A DNA stretch of 64,000 nucleotides from Panorpa germanica (Eukaryota; Arthropoda; Insecta; Mecoptera; Panorpidae), in the NCBI GenBank assembly GCA_963678705.1, contig OY783220.1, positions 6,221,001 through 6,285,000 on the forward strand, read 5' to 3'. Every line of letters starts with the position of its first letter. Within the stretch, counting starts at the first letter, position 1. Of this stretch, positions 35,540-48,000 are shown one piece after another. The translations under genes were made by a program, and so were the position numbers. The notes under the pieces were generated by a model that worked only from the letters and a program-made list of their open reading frames with translations, searched no databases and had not been told where the DNA came from.

Positions 35540-35996
35540 TACAGACAGGTGCGACTTAAGCATGCGACATATCATTTGTTGGAAGAAGTTGTACAACACG
35601 TCCACACTAGTGCGACATGCAACTTAATACGTTTGGAGCTTTCATATTTCGAACGAATTCTTTCAACCTGCTTTAGGAAAAAAATATTTAGAAAAGAAAA
35701 ACTTTGACAAGGGTCTATTTCATTTTTCATTATTTTTCTCTACCCAAACTGAGTAGGTACTCGACCCTTTTGCTCGGGACCACATTCAAAATCGCCGCAC
35801 ATGCAAATTCTTTTATAAACACCGACTTAGGATTGAAACATTTTTGTTTTATAGAATTTTTAAAAATAGCATAAGTAAGGGTTTTATTAGTGTCGCATAT
35901 TTATGTCGCACTAGTCTGTACGGTAAAAGTACAACACATTTAGTACACTCATGTCTAAATAATGTGTATGTCGCATGTTTATGTCGCACCTGTGTA
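35540..35996 (+). mobile_element. MITE with ACAGGTGCGAC ends
   Basis: About 457 bases between inverted ends ACAGGTGCGACTTAAGCATG and, reversed, ACAGGTGCGACATAAACATG. The interior block CACCGACTTAGGATTGAAAC and CATAAGTAAGGGTTTTATTA recurs at 46,905-47,040. No coding frame and no sure target duplication. Confidence 0.65.
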
Positions 35997-36825
35997 TGAC
36001 ACATTATATTTCAGTGGATGATATGGTATATTTTTCGGTTTTTTCTTTTACCTTAATTTCGCGGCCACCAATATACCTTGTGTGCAATAATTCTCCGTAA
36101 TAATAACATATTCATTGCTGTACTGCACCCTACATTTAATAAGGTCATCATTGTTTAGGACGATATATTCGACCTAGTACCCTCATTACTCAATTCTATT
36201 ACAACGCTTTTTATTATCTATGACATTAATAACAAATTTTGAACAATAAAAACGTGTAAGTTATTCATAAAATACCAAGGAGCTGAATTTAGTTATTTTG
36301 GGAAGGCTTAAATTGCATATGCACATGAGTAATTTCATGAATACGCCAGAATTCTTCCAAGTATACCAAAAATTCATAATCAGTTAAAATTGTTAATTTA
36401 AATATAAGTAGTTCTAGTAATTGGTGACATAATTGAGGAACAATATTTTCATACATAGTTTCCTTCAGCAGAACTGGAAAAATCGAAACTACTGAAAAGG
36501 TCCGAAACTAATTATATGCAACGGCGTATCTATAGTAATATGGGCCTGGAGTGACACTCAATATGGGGCCTATTTTTACTGACGGGAACTGAGTATTTGG
36601 CGGGTTTTCTTGCGTCGCAGTTTGTGCGGTACATTTTCTACTCGGTACGCCTCTGATCCAGGAACGGATTTAAGGGAACAAGAGAGGGGCCTACACAATA
36701 CAGAGAAAAGAAATAAATTTTTGAAAGACTTACCGAAAAGAAATTATTACTTCTATTCGAAAAATAATTAGGGGCCTCAACTACTTCGTTGCCCCAGTGC
36801 CTCCACCGCAAGTTCATAATATTCT

Positions 36826-37185
36826 ATCTTTGGTAATATCTAAAGTTGACGGAGTTATAGCTATATCAAATTTGAATTTCAGTTTTGCCGCATATTTTAA
36901 ATATGCATAATACGTCACAGAGGAAATAAGAAATCGAGATTATTTCTGTTGTATAAAATAGATGGTAAATCAGCAGGATGTTACGTACCATGCATTGGAA
37001 TTTTCGATAACGTTGAATCCCTTTTAATAATTAAAAAGACAAAATGTTTTTTTTAATTGTTAATATCTCCTAAAATATAAGGAGTTAGTAAAAAATAATT
37101 GGACATTTGAGGTTCGGGTAACCAACTTTATTAATATATAGTGCAGTTTTATAGAAATTTAGTCATGGTTCACACGCCCGTTCGT
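36826..37185 (+). mobile_element. Internally rearranged copy of the CAATGGGCTTGTGTCCT MITE family
   Basis: Contains diverged GTTGACGGAGTTATAGCTAT (left part) and a right part with CGTTGAATCCC, TTTTAATTGTTAATATCTC and an end-like GGTTCACACGCCCG. Both terminal repeats are decayed. Older than the 59,692 copy by eye. Confidence 0.6.
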
Positions 37186-37344
37186 CTTCTAGTTTATTTT
37201 ATAGAACATCCTTCTTTAGTTCTCGTTCCAAAAATAATTATTTCCAGAGACAAATACATCTCCATAACTGTTATCATACAGTAATACATAAATCATACAG
37301 TAATTAGTGCCAACTTTAAGAATGTTTATGTGGACAGGGTGGGC

Positions 37345-37650
37345 AGCGTTAGGAAATTGGAGCAGCTCTTAAAAGGAGACAAGGAAGGGAACAGATGAAT
37401 GGCAGAAGACTAAAAATTGTGCTAGAAAGTTGAAATTTTGTATATAGGCTAACCTTGGTAACTTATTTACGAATGGAAAAAAGTCAATTTATATGTGTCA
37501 ATGCATATGTGTGCGAGTTTATTATTTCAATTTAAAAATAGAGTTAAATATGAAATGTAATTACGAATTATTTTATTGGATTCAAATGATACACGGGGGT
37601 AAACTCTAGTGGAGACTATAAAGACGAAAGGCACACAATTAATAAATATA
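37345..37650 (+). mobile_element. Decayed LINE 3' fragment
   Basis: Starts with a CAGCTCTTAAAAGGAGACAAG segment that corresponds to the [15 protein letters not shown] region of the 33,421 copy, then after unrelated bases ends with TCTAGTGGAGACTATAAAGA and CGAAAGGCACACAATTAATA. Strongly diverged. Confidence 0.5.
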
Positions 37651-39147
37651 CAATACTTTAGTAAAAACTCAATGTTTTAGAAGATCTGTTTGCTTTCGGA
37701 ACAGAGGTTAATGAACACATATATCATATTATTGCTTTTTTATATTCCGACAGAGTTCTACTCTCGTAAACGTAAAAACATAAAATACTCATTTTACGTA
37801 AGCCAAATTATCAATGAGGAATTTTATTAAAGAATCAACGTTTAATGGGTTTTTGGTGTTATTCAGCATCTCATATTATTCATTAGTAGATTTCAAGAGA
37901 ATTCCCTGAGTAGTGATTTTTCTTATCATTCACTTAAGAGTACCTCGTCATAAATATCACATAAAAGTTATTTGTGATTAATAAGATCGATGAAAAATAT
38001 TATATAGAAATGAATCTCATTGGTAATTTATGGTACGTTTCGATTCAGTTCCAACGTCATGCTTCAGCAATAATCAAAATCACGATTTATGTTTTATTCT
38101 TCTTAGTTTTGCATTTATCTTCTACTGTAATCTCTTAAGTGACGTTGGAAGTAATATTTGAAAAGGTTATGAGTCACCGAGTTGTATTGTGGGTAATTCA
38201 CGGACAGTTCAAGGTGCTCTGGCAATTACAGTGTTATCAAAATTATTATTGGGCCGATTCCTTTATTATTTCATTGAATATTTTAAAAGTTTCAGAGGGT
38301 AGAAATTGTCAGAATTATAGATACGTGTAACACTATATTTGAACTATAATAATCACTAGTATAAACAAATCTACAAATATAAATCTTTTTTTTACTATGT
38401 TACCTTTAAATACATTTCTGAATATATTTACATAAAATATTATTTAAAAATATAATGAAAATAGAGATATAAGCCGGGAGGCTCGCCGATGGTCGCCAAA
38501 GTAGCGTCATCGAATTTTTAGTCGATCGAGTCGATGGAGTTCAAATTAACTTGCGCGAAGCACGTGTGGATTTGGTTTTGAAATTTCGACGTGTACTAAT
38601 CGATTGATAGAATTGTACATATATATATTCTATTGGATTTGATTGAATTGAATTGATGAACGTTAAGAAAATTATTCACTTTTAATTAAGAGAATTCTAA
38701 CTAAAAAAGAATTATAAATATTCAAATATTAATAACAGATTTTTATCTGGATCTTTTTGCGTAAGTTTTCAAAAGACATATGCAAAAATAATGCGAGAAA
38801 AATTAAATGAATTCCAGGAACGTTATAACTGAAGAACATGTTTAGAAAACAAATTTCATAAAGATATTAACATCATAAAGAAATATACTTTTGTAATATA
38901 AACTATGAATAATGGAATAATGTTCTTTTCAAACGCTGATTTATGCGCCAGCAGGTTTAGTTTCACAATGTACATTTGATTACTGTCAATGAACCATGTC
39001 TAAAGAAAGTGATAAAACTGAAGCTAAAAAGCACAAAGAAACAGTAAAGCAGCGGACCATTTCTCTAAAACTCTTACACTAAAACTGGGAACAGATTACG
39101 GCTATAGTCAGTAGAGTGTGTTGATGATGTGTCATGGCCTCCTATAT
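37651..39147. other. Gene-free intergenic sequence
   Basis: No supported exon or repeat. A small CG-containing patch lies at about 38,475-38,600 without a coding frame. Confidence 0.4.
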
Positions 39148-39258
39148 GTGAACTACACCGCTGCTTAATAAGTTTATGATTAAACCTAATTACAACCAAA
39201 CCCAGAAAATAAAACTTCGCAGTCAACATCAAGCATCGATGCTTTCGCCCACTGTGTC
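39148..39258 (+). repeat. Dispersed repeat of unknown class, third copy
   Basis: ACACCGCTGCTTAATAAGTT, then GCATCGATGCTTTCGCCCAC, then TGTGTC. Related copies are at 4,128-4,182 and 19,835-19,978. Confidence 0.5.
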
Positions 39259-39343
39259 GATTCGACTCATTTTTGATTCGATATTTCTAAAACATTTAAT
39301 TATTTTAGCCATTATTTGATAAATAATTTATTTATTGTCTGTG

Positions 39344-39767
39344 TACAAAGTGTCCTGATATTTAAACTTCAATAACTTTCGAATTATGCAACTCAGAGCA
39401 ATGATTTTGGTGTCAGTTTGTAGATAATATTTCTTTATGTCGAAACATTTCAAAAATTATGTACATCAATGAGAGATGTACGGTTTTTTGAGATATGTAA
39501 GAAAAACTAAAAAAAAAACAGACAAATTTTGTACTAAAATTCGCAAAAATCATTTTTTTTTTATGACATTTTCAATTTGAAAGTTTATAAAATGATTTTA
39601 TTACTTGATAGGTAGTATAATTACCTTTCAAATAACTTTTTTTTCATATCCGTAGGAAGGGTTTATGGAAGAGTCACCTAAAATGTTGATGACCCCCCCC
39701 ATGTCAAAAAAATTACGTGTATAACACGTTCTTAAAGTAACGCTAGTTCGAGACAGGACACCCTGTA
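39344..39767 (+). mobile_element. MITE with TACAGGGTGTCCTG-type ends
   Basis: A 424-base element whose left end TACAAAGTGTCCTG is matched by CAGGACACCCTGTA on the right (12 of 14 bases inverted). ACAGGGTGTCC-type ends are common on insect DNA elements of unsettled class. No coding frame; the interior holds A- and T-runs. Confidence 0.6.
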
Positions 39768-40755
39768 TATTACAATTTAAAGAAAATGTTGCAAAATCGT
39801 GATTAGCCTGCAGTTAACTGCGTCTCTGGATACGTGTTATCTCATTAAGATTAACGGAAAATGTTGATCTTTCATAAAGAATTCCATGTACGTCAATTTC
39901 CTTTAACACTGCAATTAATTCATTCATAAATAGCAATAAGCAGAAGAGAAATTACACATATAGTAACATAAAATCGCGGTAATATTTCCCACTACCTTAA
40001 ACGGCTATTAATAACTAGCACTGACATTATTTATTGATAACAATAAATTTGTTATTATTCAATAAGCTTTACCTGCACGAATTACTGAGGCTGATTTATA
40101 ATACATGCGAATTCCCAAACGGGATTTTCCGAAATGTTAAAGTTTCAATGATATAATTCTTAATAGGCTGGTTCAAGCACGTATTATGAAATGTCGCGGC
40201 ATTGTAGCATTACTAATTGCAAGCAGCTAAGCACGTTTTAAATAAACAGTAGCAAATTATTCACCACAAGGAAAATCAGTCTAAAGATAAATCAGTTCTG
40301 TGAATTATTTAGTTTATCATAAACTGAATGAATGTAACCATAACAACTATTCGTATATATGTATACGTAATAACTTTAACATAAAATTCAAACTGTCTTG
40401 AGTGGGTATATGCATTTTTTACAGCACATTTTTCAACAGGACAATTAAAAATTATTAATACTGTATATTTATAATTATTTTTTTTACTTGCAAACGCTTT
40501 CTGACGTCATTTTTCTAGACGTGGTTGCTCTTGAGAATTCACAATCTCTTTTCTAAAAATTCTATACCCATTTCGTTTGTAGAAGAAAGGTAAGTAGTGA
40601 GAAATAAATATTGGTGACGTCAAAGAACTTTAGTAAAAAAGTAATGTTAGTCCTTTTAATTTTCTAATTGCTAATTTTTTTTATAATATTGTAATCTATA
40701 ACATAATTGAATAATTGAGATGCTGATAGACTCTCTCTCTAAATTCAGTTACGGG
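39768..40755. other. Gene-free intergenic sequence
   Basis: Nothing recognised. Confidence 0.4.
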
Positions 40756-41127
40756 CTATTTCTACCCACTGTGTTTTAATTTTAATTTTATGTTTTAACT
40801 GTAAAGCCTCATTTCCACTCACTGTTTTGATATTTAATTTACTATTTTTATTTAATATTGCAATATAGATTTCAGGTTATCGTTTAATCATTCCTTTTCA
40901 CATTTAAGTTTTTTACACATTTTAATTTAAGTTTAGTTAATTTAGTTGGTGCGTTTGCATCGTTAGTAATATAAATTTTGACAGTTCGACAAAATTGTAT
41001 GTGAAATAACTAAAATTGCTATTACTAATAGAAATTGTTTTCACTTCTATATTTTTCAAAAACTGACATTAAACTTCTTTTAAAAGTAAATCCTACTGCA
41101 TTTTGACAGATTGCCATATGCTAAACG
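40756..41127 (+). mobile_element. MITE of the GCCTCATTCCCACTCACTG family, deleted copy, with an adjoining second end
   Basis: From 40,806 the copy follows 13,597-14,127 closely up to TTTTGACAGATTG, then jumps to CCATATGCTAAAC, skipping about 130 bases of the longer copy; ATTG flanks the gap in that copy. Immediately left, 40,756-40,805 looks like an older end of the related subfamily (TTCTACCCACTGTGTTTTAA), so two elements are joined or nested. Confidence 0.6.
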
Positions 41128-42510
41128 TGTAAGGTTAAGTAGGTGGATGGTAAATAAATAAATTAAATAATAAAAAATTATATTTGATAGGTAGTATTAT
41201 AAAATTATTGTCTTAACAATTTATCCTATACATAGTTACTATACTTTAACCATACAAAGTAACAAAAACAATAAATAAACGTTTGTTTAGTTTAATGTTT
41301 TTGCGAAAACAACAAATAGCACAAAGTACAAAGTAGAAATAAATTGTGAGAAGAATAGGTGCAGTGATTATTAAATTTAATAAAACTATTATTTTTTTAT
41401 TATCATTAACAAAAAATGTTTCCATGTGAAAAGAGCCGATTGGACAAATGATATAAGGAGTCCATAAAAATGATAAATAATAATTAGATTATTGTTAAAT
41501 AATTGATAATTTATTATGCGAAATCGAAGAGACTCATTTTATAAAAGAAATGCTTTTAAATGGATTTTGTTTTAGATGGTGTAATAAAATACTTGTTAAT
41601 TTATTATTAAAATGTCGGCAATAAATGCTTCCGGTAAAGTAAAGTATTGTTGGTATTTCCCAATAACAGTCTAGTAAATATTTTTACAAAATTTAAAAAT
41701 TAACATAAAATATTTTATTATTTTATGACTAGAATGTGCGCTAATTGTTAAGTGATAATATTTAAATATAAGTATGTTTGACTAAAAACACAAAAAATGG
41801 AAATGTTTTGATTTTGCAAAATCAGTCAGCTGCGCAGCTCTGCGTGTTGAAAGAAGAAATAAAGTGACAATGATCCTAACAAAAAAAAATTATAAAAAAT
41901 CTATAAACTACAAAATTTATAGTAAATATAATATTATAGTTCCAATATGTACATAAAACTAAGATAAATGATCTTTGTAATTGTACAATATCCTTATAAA
42001 TAAAATTTAAAGTCAGGTTGTCAAATTTGGAAGAACCAAATAAAGTAGAAGCGCCAATTTACGTGTATGACTTATTTATGTTGATAAAGCAATTTTCTAC
42101 AGAATTATAGGCTCTCAAATTGGGAAGTATGCAAATATGTATGATGTAATTTTTATTTCATGTTACGTCAATGATTTCTATCAACTATTTGGAAAACAAA
42201 CTAACCGAATCGTCGAAATTAATCTATTAACATGGATTTATTTTTTATTTGGAAAAAATATATGTGGTTACAAAACTTTCTAATTATTCACCTTTTTCTT
42301 TTGCAATTTTGAAAATTATAACCACCAATGTATTCATATAAAAAAATAAAGTAAATAAATCTTTTCAACTTTTCTTGAACAATCTAACTTAACCAGAATC
42401 GTGTCTGATTGTGTGGATTAATATGAATAAGTTGTGCGAACCAGAGGACGCTTATCTTAAAGGGTAATCCAGGGTTGACGTGGACTCCAAATATAGGTAT
42501 AGACAAAATC
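41128..42510. other. Gene-free intergenic sequence with one LINE-end match
   Basis: At 41,958-42,010 the string GATAAATGATCTTTGTAATT and CAATATCCTTATAAATAAAA matches the 3' end of the LINE-like tails at 9,735 and 12,053, here on the plus strand. The rest shows nothing defined. Confidence 0.45.
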
Positions 42511-42828
42511 TCAGTATAAAGACTCTTTTCTTCTAGCTTTTAGCGTTTGAACGCTCTGGAAGTTAGTTGTTTCCATTAAAATAATCTCACCTCTATACCT
42601 TAAATAGATATAATAGTTAAAGGTCTGCAATGATCTTGCTTCATTCTCTACGCTCCCTGAAATTACGCCCTTGGACAAAAACCGTTTATTTACAATATTT
42701 TGTACTTCAAAATTTTCCATATTTGTTTTAGTTTCAAAATGTTTGTTATATTTACATAAAAGACCATGAAAATTTGATCCAATATTAACAAATAGATGCG
42801 TAAAATATTGACTAAATTTTTTATTCAT
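42511..42828 (-). CDS. Open frame of 105 codons, unrecognised and unproven
   Basis: The longest unexplained minus-strand frame with mixed composition; it starts MNKKFSQYFTHLFVNIG and includes VNKRFLSKGVISGSVENEA and RSLQTFNYYIYLRYRGEI. No motif, signal peptide or membrane segment was recognised, and no splice partner was found. At this base composition a frame of this length can arise by chance, so it is listed only as a possibility. Confidence 0.15.
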   Translation of the reverse strand: MNKKFSQYFTHLFVNIGSNFHGLLCKYNKHFETKTNMENFEVQNIVNKRFLSKGVISGSVENEARSLQTFNYYIYLRYRGEIILMETTNFQSVQTLKARRKESLY

Positions 42829-43954
42829 TAATTTGTTATTAAAATATTTAGTTAAGTGTTAATTATTGCACAATTAGTACACGAAATGATAGTAATTAGT
42901 GAGATGACCTAGTTAATGGAGGTAATTAGATTCAGTTGACATTTTGCGTCCTTACAATTATTGACATATATAAAACAATAATGAATAGGGCTTATCATTT
43001 GTATTTGCTCTGTAAGTTAAACAATTAATAATGAATTCATGTTCTTAAAATATTAGGAAATCTAAGACATAACCTAATTTTTTATATGATCTCTTAAACT
43101 ATGAGTACAAGGTAAATTAAATCGTCTAAATCGTGATGTTGCAAAATAAAAAATAATTTGGGTGTTCTTTATTTTTCAATTATAAATTATAGAAAATGTA
43201 CATAGATTTTCAGTTAAATTTCAGCTTTATATCAGGTTTGTATAATATAAAAAAATTACATTTTTAGTTCAAATCTTTTTGCAAATATTTAATGCTTTTT
43301 GAAAAAAGTATTCTACTTTTCAAAGAAAACGTTATAGGAGTAGAGGACAGAAAAAGTTGTCACCAAAAGTTCAACCAAGGTTTGTAATAAATCTCAGTTA
43401 ATTGAGATTTGAAAATACGGTCCTAGTGCTTAATTTAAGGCTGCCTGCACCTAGTATATTATACAAATAAAAGTAATTGGTAACAACGAAAGCAGAAAAT
43501 GTAGCGCTGGTCCGGAAACCAAACTTAAGGCACAGCATCTGGTATATGCACAAATTTTTGTAATTCATATTTCAGCACCTGTTTCGTTTGGTGCTAATAA
43601 GATACAAAACTTCACTTAAATAAAAAAAATGGATAAACACAAAAATAAAAGTAAAAACATAAACATACAAAGCGAGTGAGCTATTAATAGCCATGTGTAA
43701 TTAATTATTATATCAAATGCTTTATAAAATAGTCACGACTAAATTTTTTCTAAAGAACAATGTAGTACTGTAAAGAAATAGTATTCAATAAATTTAACAA
43801 TAATTACAATCACAATTGATGTGACGTCATTTGCAAATATTTTTATTGAATTTCGTCATAGAAAGGACCTATTCTTGATTCTTGTATTAGGAAAAAAATA
43901 AGAGGCTTTTCGTGACAGTGTATGGGGCTTCCCGATGTGATAGTTTGGTTGTGT
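42829..43954. other. Gene-free intergenic sequence
   Basis: Nothing recognised. Confidence 0.4.
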
Positions 43955-44100
43955 TCAATAAATCAGATGTGTGAAACCTTTTCTGTGTGTTTTTTTTTCA
44001 ATCTAATTTATTTAACGTCGGTTTATTTGTGATGCTGAGTCCCATCTGAGACCTGCTACAATGTTGACAGTATTTATGGAGTCGTAGCCTGCTATATAGT
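43955..44100 (+). repeat. Dispersed repeat, shared with 8,220-8,340
   Basis: TTTATTTAACGTCGG, TGATGCTGAGTCC and AATGTTGACAGTATTTATGG segments match the inverted copy. An AATAAA precedes it at about 43,960. The class is open; an old LTR-element end is possible. Confidence 0.4.
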
Positions 44101-44144
44101 GGTCTACACCGCTTTCTATAGAATCTAAAAACGAGTTTCAATTA

Positions 44145-44284
44145 CAGTGGGACCTCGGGTTACGAACTTAATTCGTTCTTTATTTCTATATCTATAATTT
44201 ATGTTCGTAACCCGATTTGTTCGTAACAAGAAGCGTTCGTAACCATTTATTCATGTTTATTTGCAAGAAAATAATACATATTAT
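44145..44284 (+). mobile_element. Pogo/Tigger-like end fragment
   Basis: Begins CAGTGGGACCTCGGGTTACG and repeats TTCGTAACCCG/GTTCGTAAC motifs inside, as terminal regions of pogo/Tigger elements do. It is cut off where the MITE at 44,285 begins; no second end was found. Confidence 0.55.
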
Positions 44285-44654
44285 TCAAGGGTTCAATGTT
44301 TTAAATTAAAAATATTAAATTAAGAAAAACTGTATTATAATATAACCTCCAAAATGTGAGAATCTGTCAAAATGCAGTAGAATTTACTTTTAAAAGAAGT
44401 TTAATGACAGTTTTTGAAAAATATATAAGTGAAAACAATTTGTATTACTAATTGTTAATAAAAATAGCAATTTTAATTATTTCACATACAATTTTGTCGA
44501 ATTACTAACGATGCGTAGGCATCAACTAAAATAAATAAACTTAAATTAAAACACAAATGTGAAAAGGAATGCTTAACTAACACCTGGCATCTAGATTACA
44601 ATATTAAATAAAAACAGTAAATTAAATATCAAAACAGTGAGTGGGAATGAGGCT
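44285..44654 (-). mobile_element. MITE of the GCCTCATTCCCACTCACTG family, inverted partial copy
   Basis: The right edge CAGTGAGTGGGAATGAGGC is the family end; read on the minus strand it follows 13,597-13,980 closely and stops where the pogo-like fragment begins. It appears to have inserted into, or been joined to, that older fragment. Confidence 0.7.
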
Positions 44655-44830
44655 TAAAAACGAGGAGAATAATTTCTGTTTTGAATCCAGAAAGAGAGAC
44701 AATTAATTAATAATCAAATTATTTAAGGTTGCAAGTCCCATTATATAAACCAAACAAAATACATTGATTCATGTTTAATGCATGATATACAAGTTTATAC
44801 ATAGCTATATATATTGTATATATATCTATA

Positions 44831-44837
44831 TATAAAG
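44831..44837 (+). promoter_or_regulatory. Candidate TATA box of the serpin gene
   Basis: TATAAAG, preceded by further TA repeats, 209 bases before the serpin start codon. A start of transcription near 44,865 would leave a 5' UTR of about 180 bases. The surrounding TA-rich tract makes chance likely too. Confidence 0.3.
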
Positions 44838-45045
44838 TAAAATGAAATTAGTATGACGACCAGACACTAATACCAACAGGTTGGAGGACAAGTTCATAAT
44901 ATCCGCTGTAGTTTAAAACCACATCATTCCCGCAGTGGCCGTTCGAAAACAACGTTCAATAAATTGTTTGTAGAAGTGTTTAAGAATATTATTTGTGATT
45001 TTAGTTCTGTGAGAGATAGTGTTATTTTATTAGAATATTAACAAT

Positions 45046-48000
45046 ATGAAAAGTAATCTTATATTTGGTGAGTTTTTAATATTTTATGTCAACATTACTC
45101 ATTATTTTGGGTAATACCAATAAAATGAGGTTGTATCAACATGAAGCTTATATACAAAATATTTATTTATCATAAATTAAAACGCGTAGTTTAATATTGA
45201 TGTGCTATTTTCAATAAATTTTAATTGGGTAAAGCAGAGCCGGTTTATACGTACAAATGACATCGTGTGCGAATAATTTTCAGGGGTTCATGTTGATTTA
45301 TTAAAAAAGAAAACTTTTTCAAACTATTTTTTTTTTTCATCTTTATTTTCTGTGCAATGCAGTTATTTTTGTGTTCTATTGCAACATGAATGTTCTCTAA
45401 ATGTAATGGTTTCATTGTAGTCAGAATTTGACTTTGGGACTTATATGCACTGCGGATTAAGGAATTTGTTTCTTATTTTGAGATATAAGTAAGTACCCAG
45501 GTTTATACTTTACACTGAAGCATATGATTCGGGTTTATTTGGGGTCATCATCCAAACAAGAAGTAGCATTCTGACTGAGACAAGAAGATTGAATTTTCAA
45601 GTGACACCTAAGGCAAAAAGCAAAATAAATATGTAAACCTAATTTTTCATTAAAAAAAAATTTCCAAATTATGAATATCATATAAGTGTATTACATTAAT
45701 AACAAATTTAGAATAGGCATCAACTTTCTAAAATTGTGCTAATTTAAGAATGCTTTTATATTATGAAAATGCGAATAAATTGTTCGGAAATGTGGTTTCG
45801 TCCGGGATAAATATCTTATATGGTATACTCGTATAATAAGAAACTTTGAATTTATTTAATGGCCTATTTTGTAACTGCATTCAAATCCATATAATTTACA
45901 ATAGCTTAGTTTAGAAAATATAGGTATTTGAAAAATCGTCGGAAATTAACAGACGTAATATATTTAATATAATTATTTTGATTTCTTTATATTTGACAGC
46001 TGAAACTTACATTTATGGTTAAAACATAATATTAAAACTAGAATTTAGTAAGTGAGAATGATCATTAACTCTGTTAAAAGTTATAGACAGTTTTCTAACC
46101 ATATTTCTACATTATAAGTAAAGTTGAACAATTTGAAATGAAACGAACAAAAAATCTGTATACTGCAATATGATTTCAAAATTGTGTTGCATTTACATTA
46201 TTTTTTATTATTGTTTATGGCTAAGTAAACAAAAACTTTTGTCGAAGACTGTACATGTACAAGCATGTGAGATATGTTCAAAGTTCCGCTATGTTCATTT
46301 TATTAATAGAATATTCAACTTTACGTATTTATAATGATACGGTCAATTATTTTCGTTTTTTTTATACATAAGCGTACTCAACTATTTCTTTTAGAAATAC
46401 AGCGATTTGTTTTATTTGCTAAAAATTCAAAACACAATGTCAACGTATACGTATTTCATTGTAAATTATCTGAACTTTGGCTAAATTTATCTCAAATTCA
46501 ATTGCGTTTTGTTATGCTGTTTGTGAGCTTGTAATGTCACGAGATTATATCTGTATAAGACAAAAATAACAAATATTTTTTAATTGATATAACGTTAAAA
46601 TGTTTACTGATCAAAATAAAAACATTGAATAAAAAATCTCAATGGCTGTTATTCAGAGACTATTCAATGTAACAAAAATAATTGCATCATCACAATAAAT
46701 CCTTGACAAGAATTATTAAATACAAACCAGGAGTATAAGCATTTGTTTTAAAATTTAATATTTCTATTAAATGTACGATGTTATGAGAAAAGAGTTAGCG
46801 CCCAAATTTTTAAAAATCTTGTTAACCTTTTAGTGTTACTGCTCGCATGGATGTTACCTTACATACACGTAATATTTTACTTAGATAAACGTAGAGATCA
46901 CATTCAAAATCGCAATCCTTTCACCGACTTAGGATTGAAACATTTTTGTTTCATAAAAATACTACCTAGTGTTATTTAAAATAACATAAGTAAGGGTTTT
47001 ATTAGTGTTGCATGTTTTAGTCGCACCAGTGTGCACCATTAGGGCGCCTAAATAATGGATACAGCTCTGTGTTTATAAAACGCATTACTACGTAAATAAT
47101 AAACCAGTTTTTAGTTTGTTTTGTGTCACAACTACATTGTTTTCATTCTTTAAATGATTATAGCTGCAAGGAATCACCTTATCAGTTGTCAGTAATTATT
47201 TATCGTATGTTTCCAAGAATTAGCCTATTTTTATTAATATTTACTCATTGAATTTGGAACTGTAGTGTGGCAATGCAATATAAATATTGATCACAAATAT
47301 AATTTATTCACTCACACTCATTTTGTTGCAACGAGTGTGAGTGAAACAGATAAAATAAACATAGATTGTTGATAATGCTTCATTATACCACAAAAATAAA
47401 TTTATATTCTTTGATTTTATCACTTCATTTGTTGGTTCCTAATACTGTTGTGTTATAGATAAAATACACAGATTCGGAGTAACCAGGTAGAAAATTGTCT
47501 TACTGTGCAGGTTCAAACTTGTTAGCTTGTTACAAGCTAGCAGTGCAGTATACTAGCTAGCACTTTAGTGCTAGCTTGCTACTTAGATATAATCATATTA
47601 CTTATTGGAATATCTGACCCATGTGATCTAGCTTGTTGAAAGATGTCAATATTGAAAACAATGTTAATAATGAATTTGAATATATATTTTTTGCAGTGAC
47701 ATGTCTGCTGTGCATGACGTCAGTGGTGTTTGGTCAGACAATCCAAGACATTTTTGGACCAGTGCCACAAGCACCGCAGAATACCGTGGAACCAGTCGAT
47801 GATGAGTACTGGGATGCACTTGATGACTTTGTGCCGTTTGAAGGAGCCCAAAATGATGAGTTTGATTGGAACTTGTTGAAGGTAGGTCTAATCCGTCACA
47901 TCATAAATGTTATAAGACAATATATATTTTTCAATGAAGAAAAATCCACTAAATATTTTAAAAACTTAGTATAAAATATATACTTAGTATCTTATGAAAC

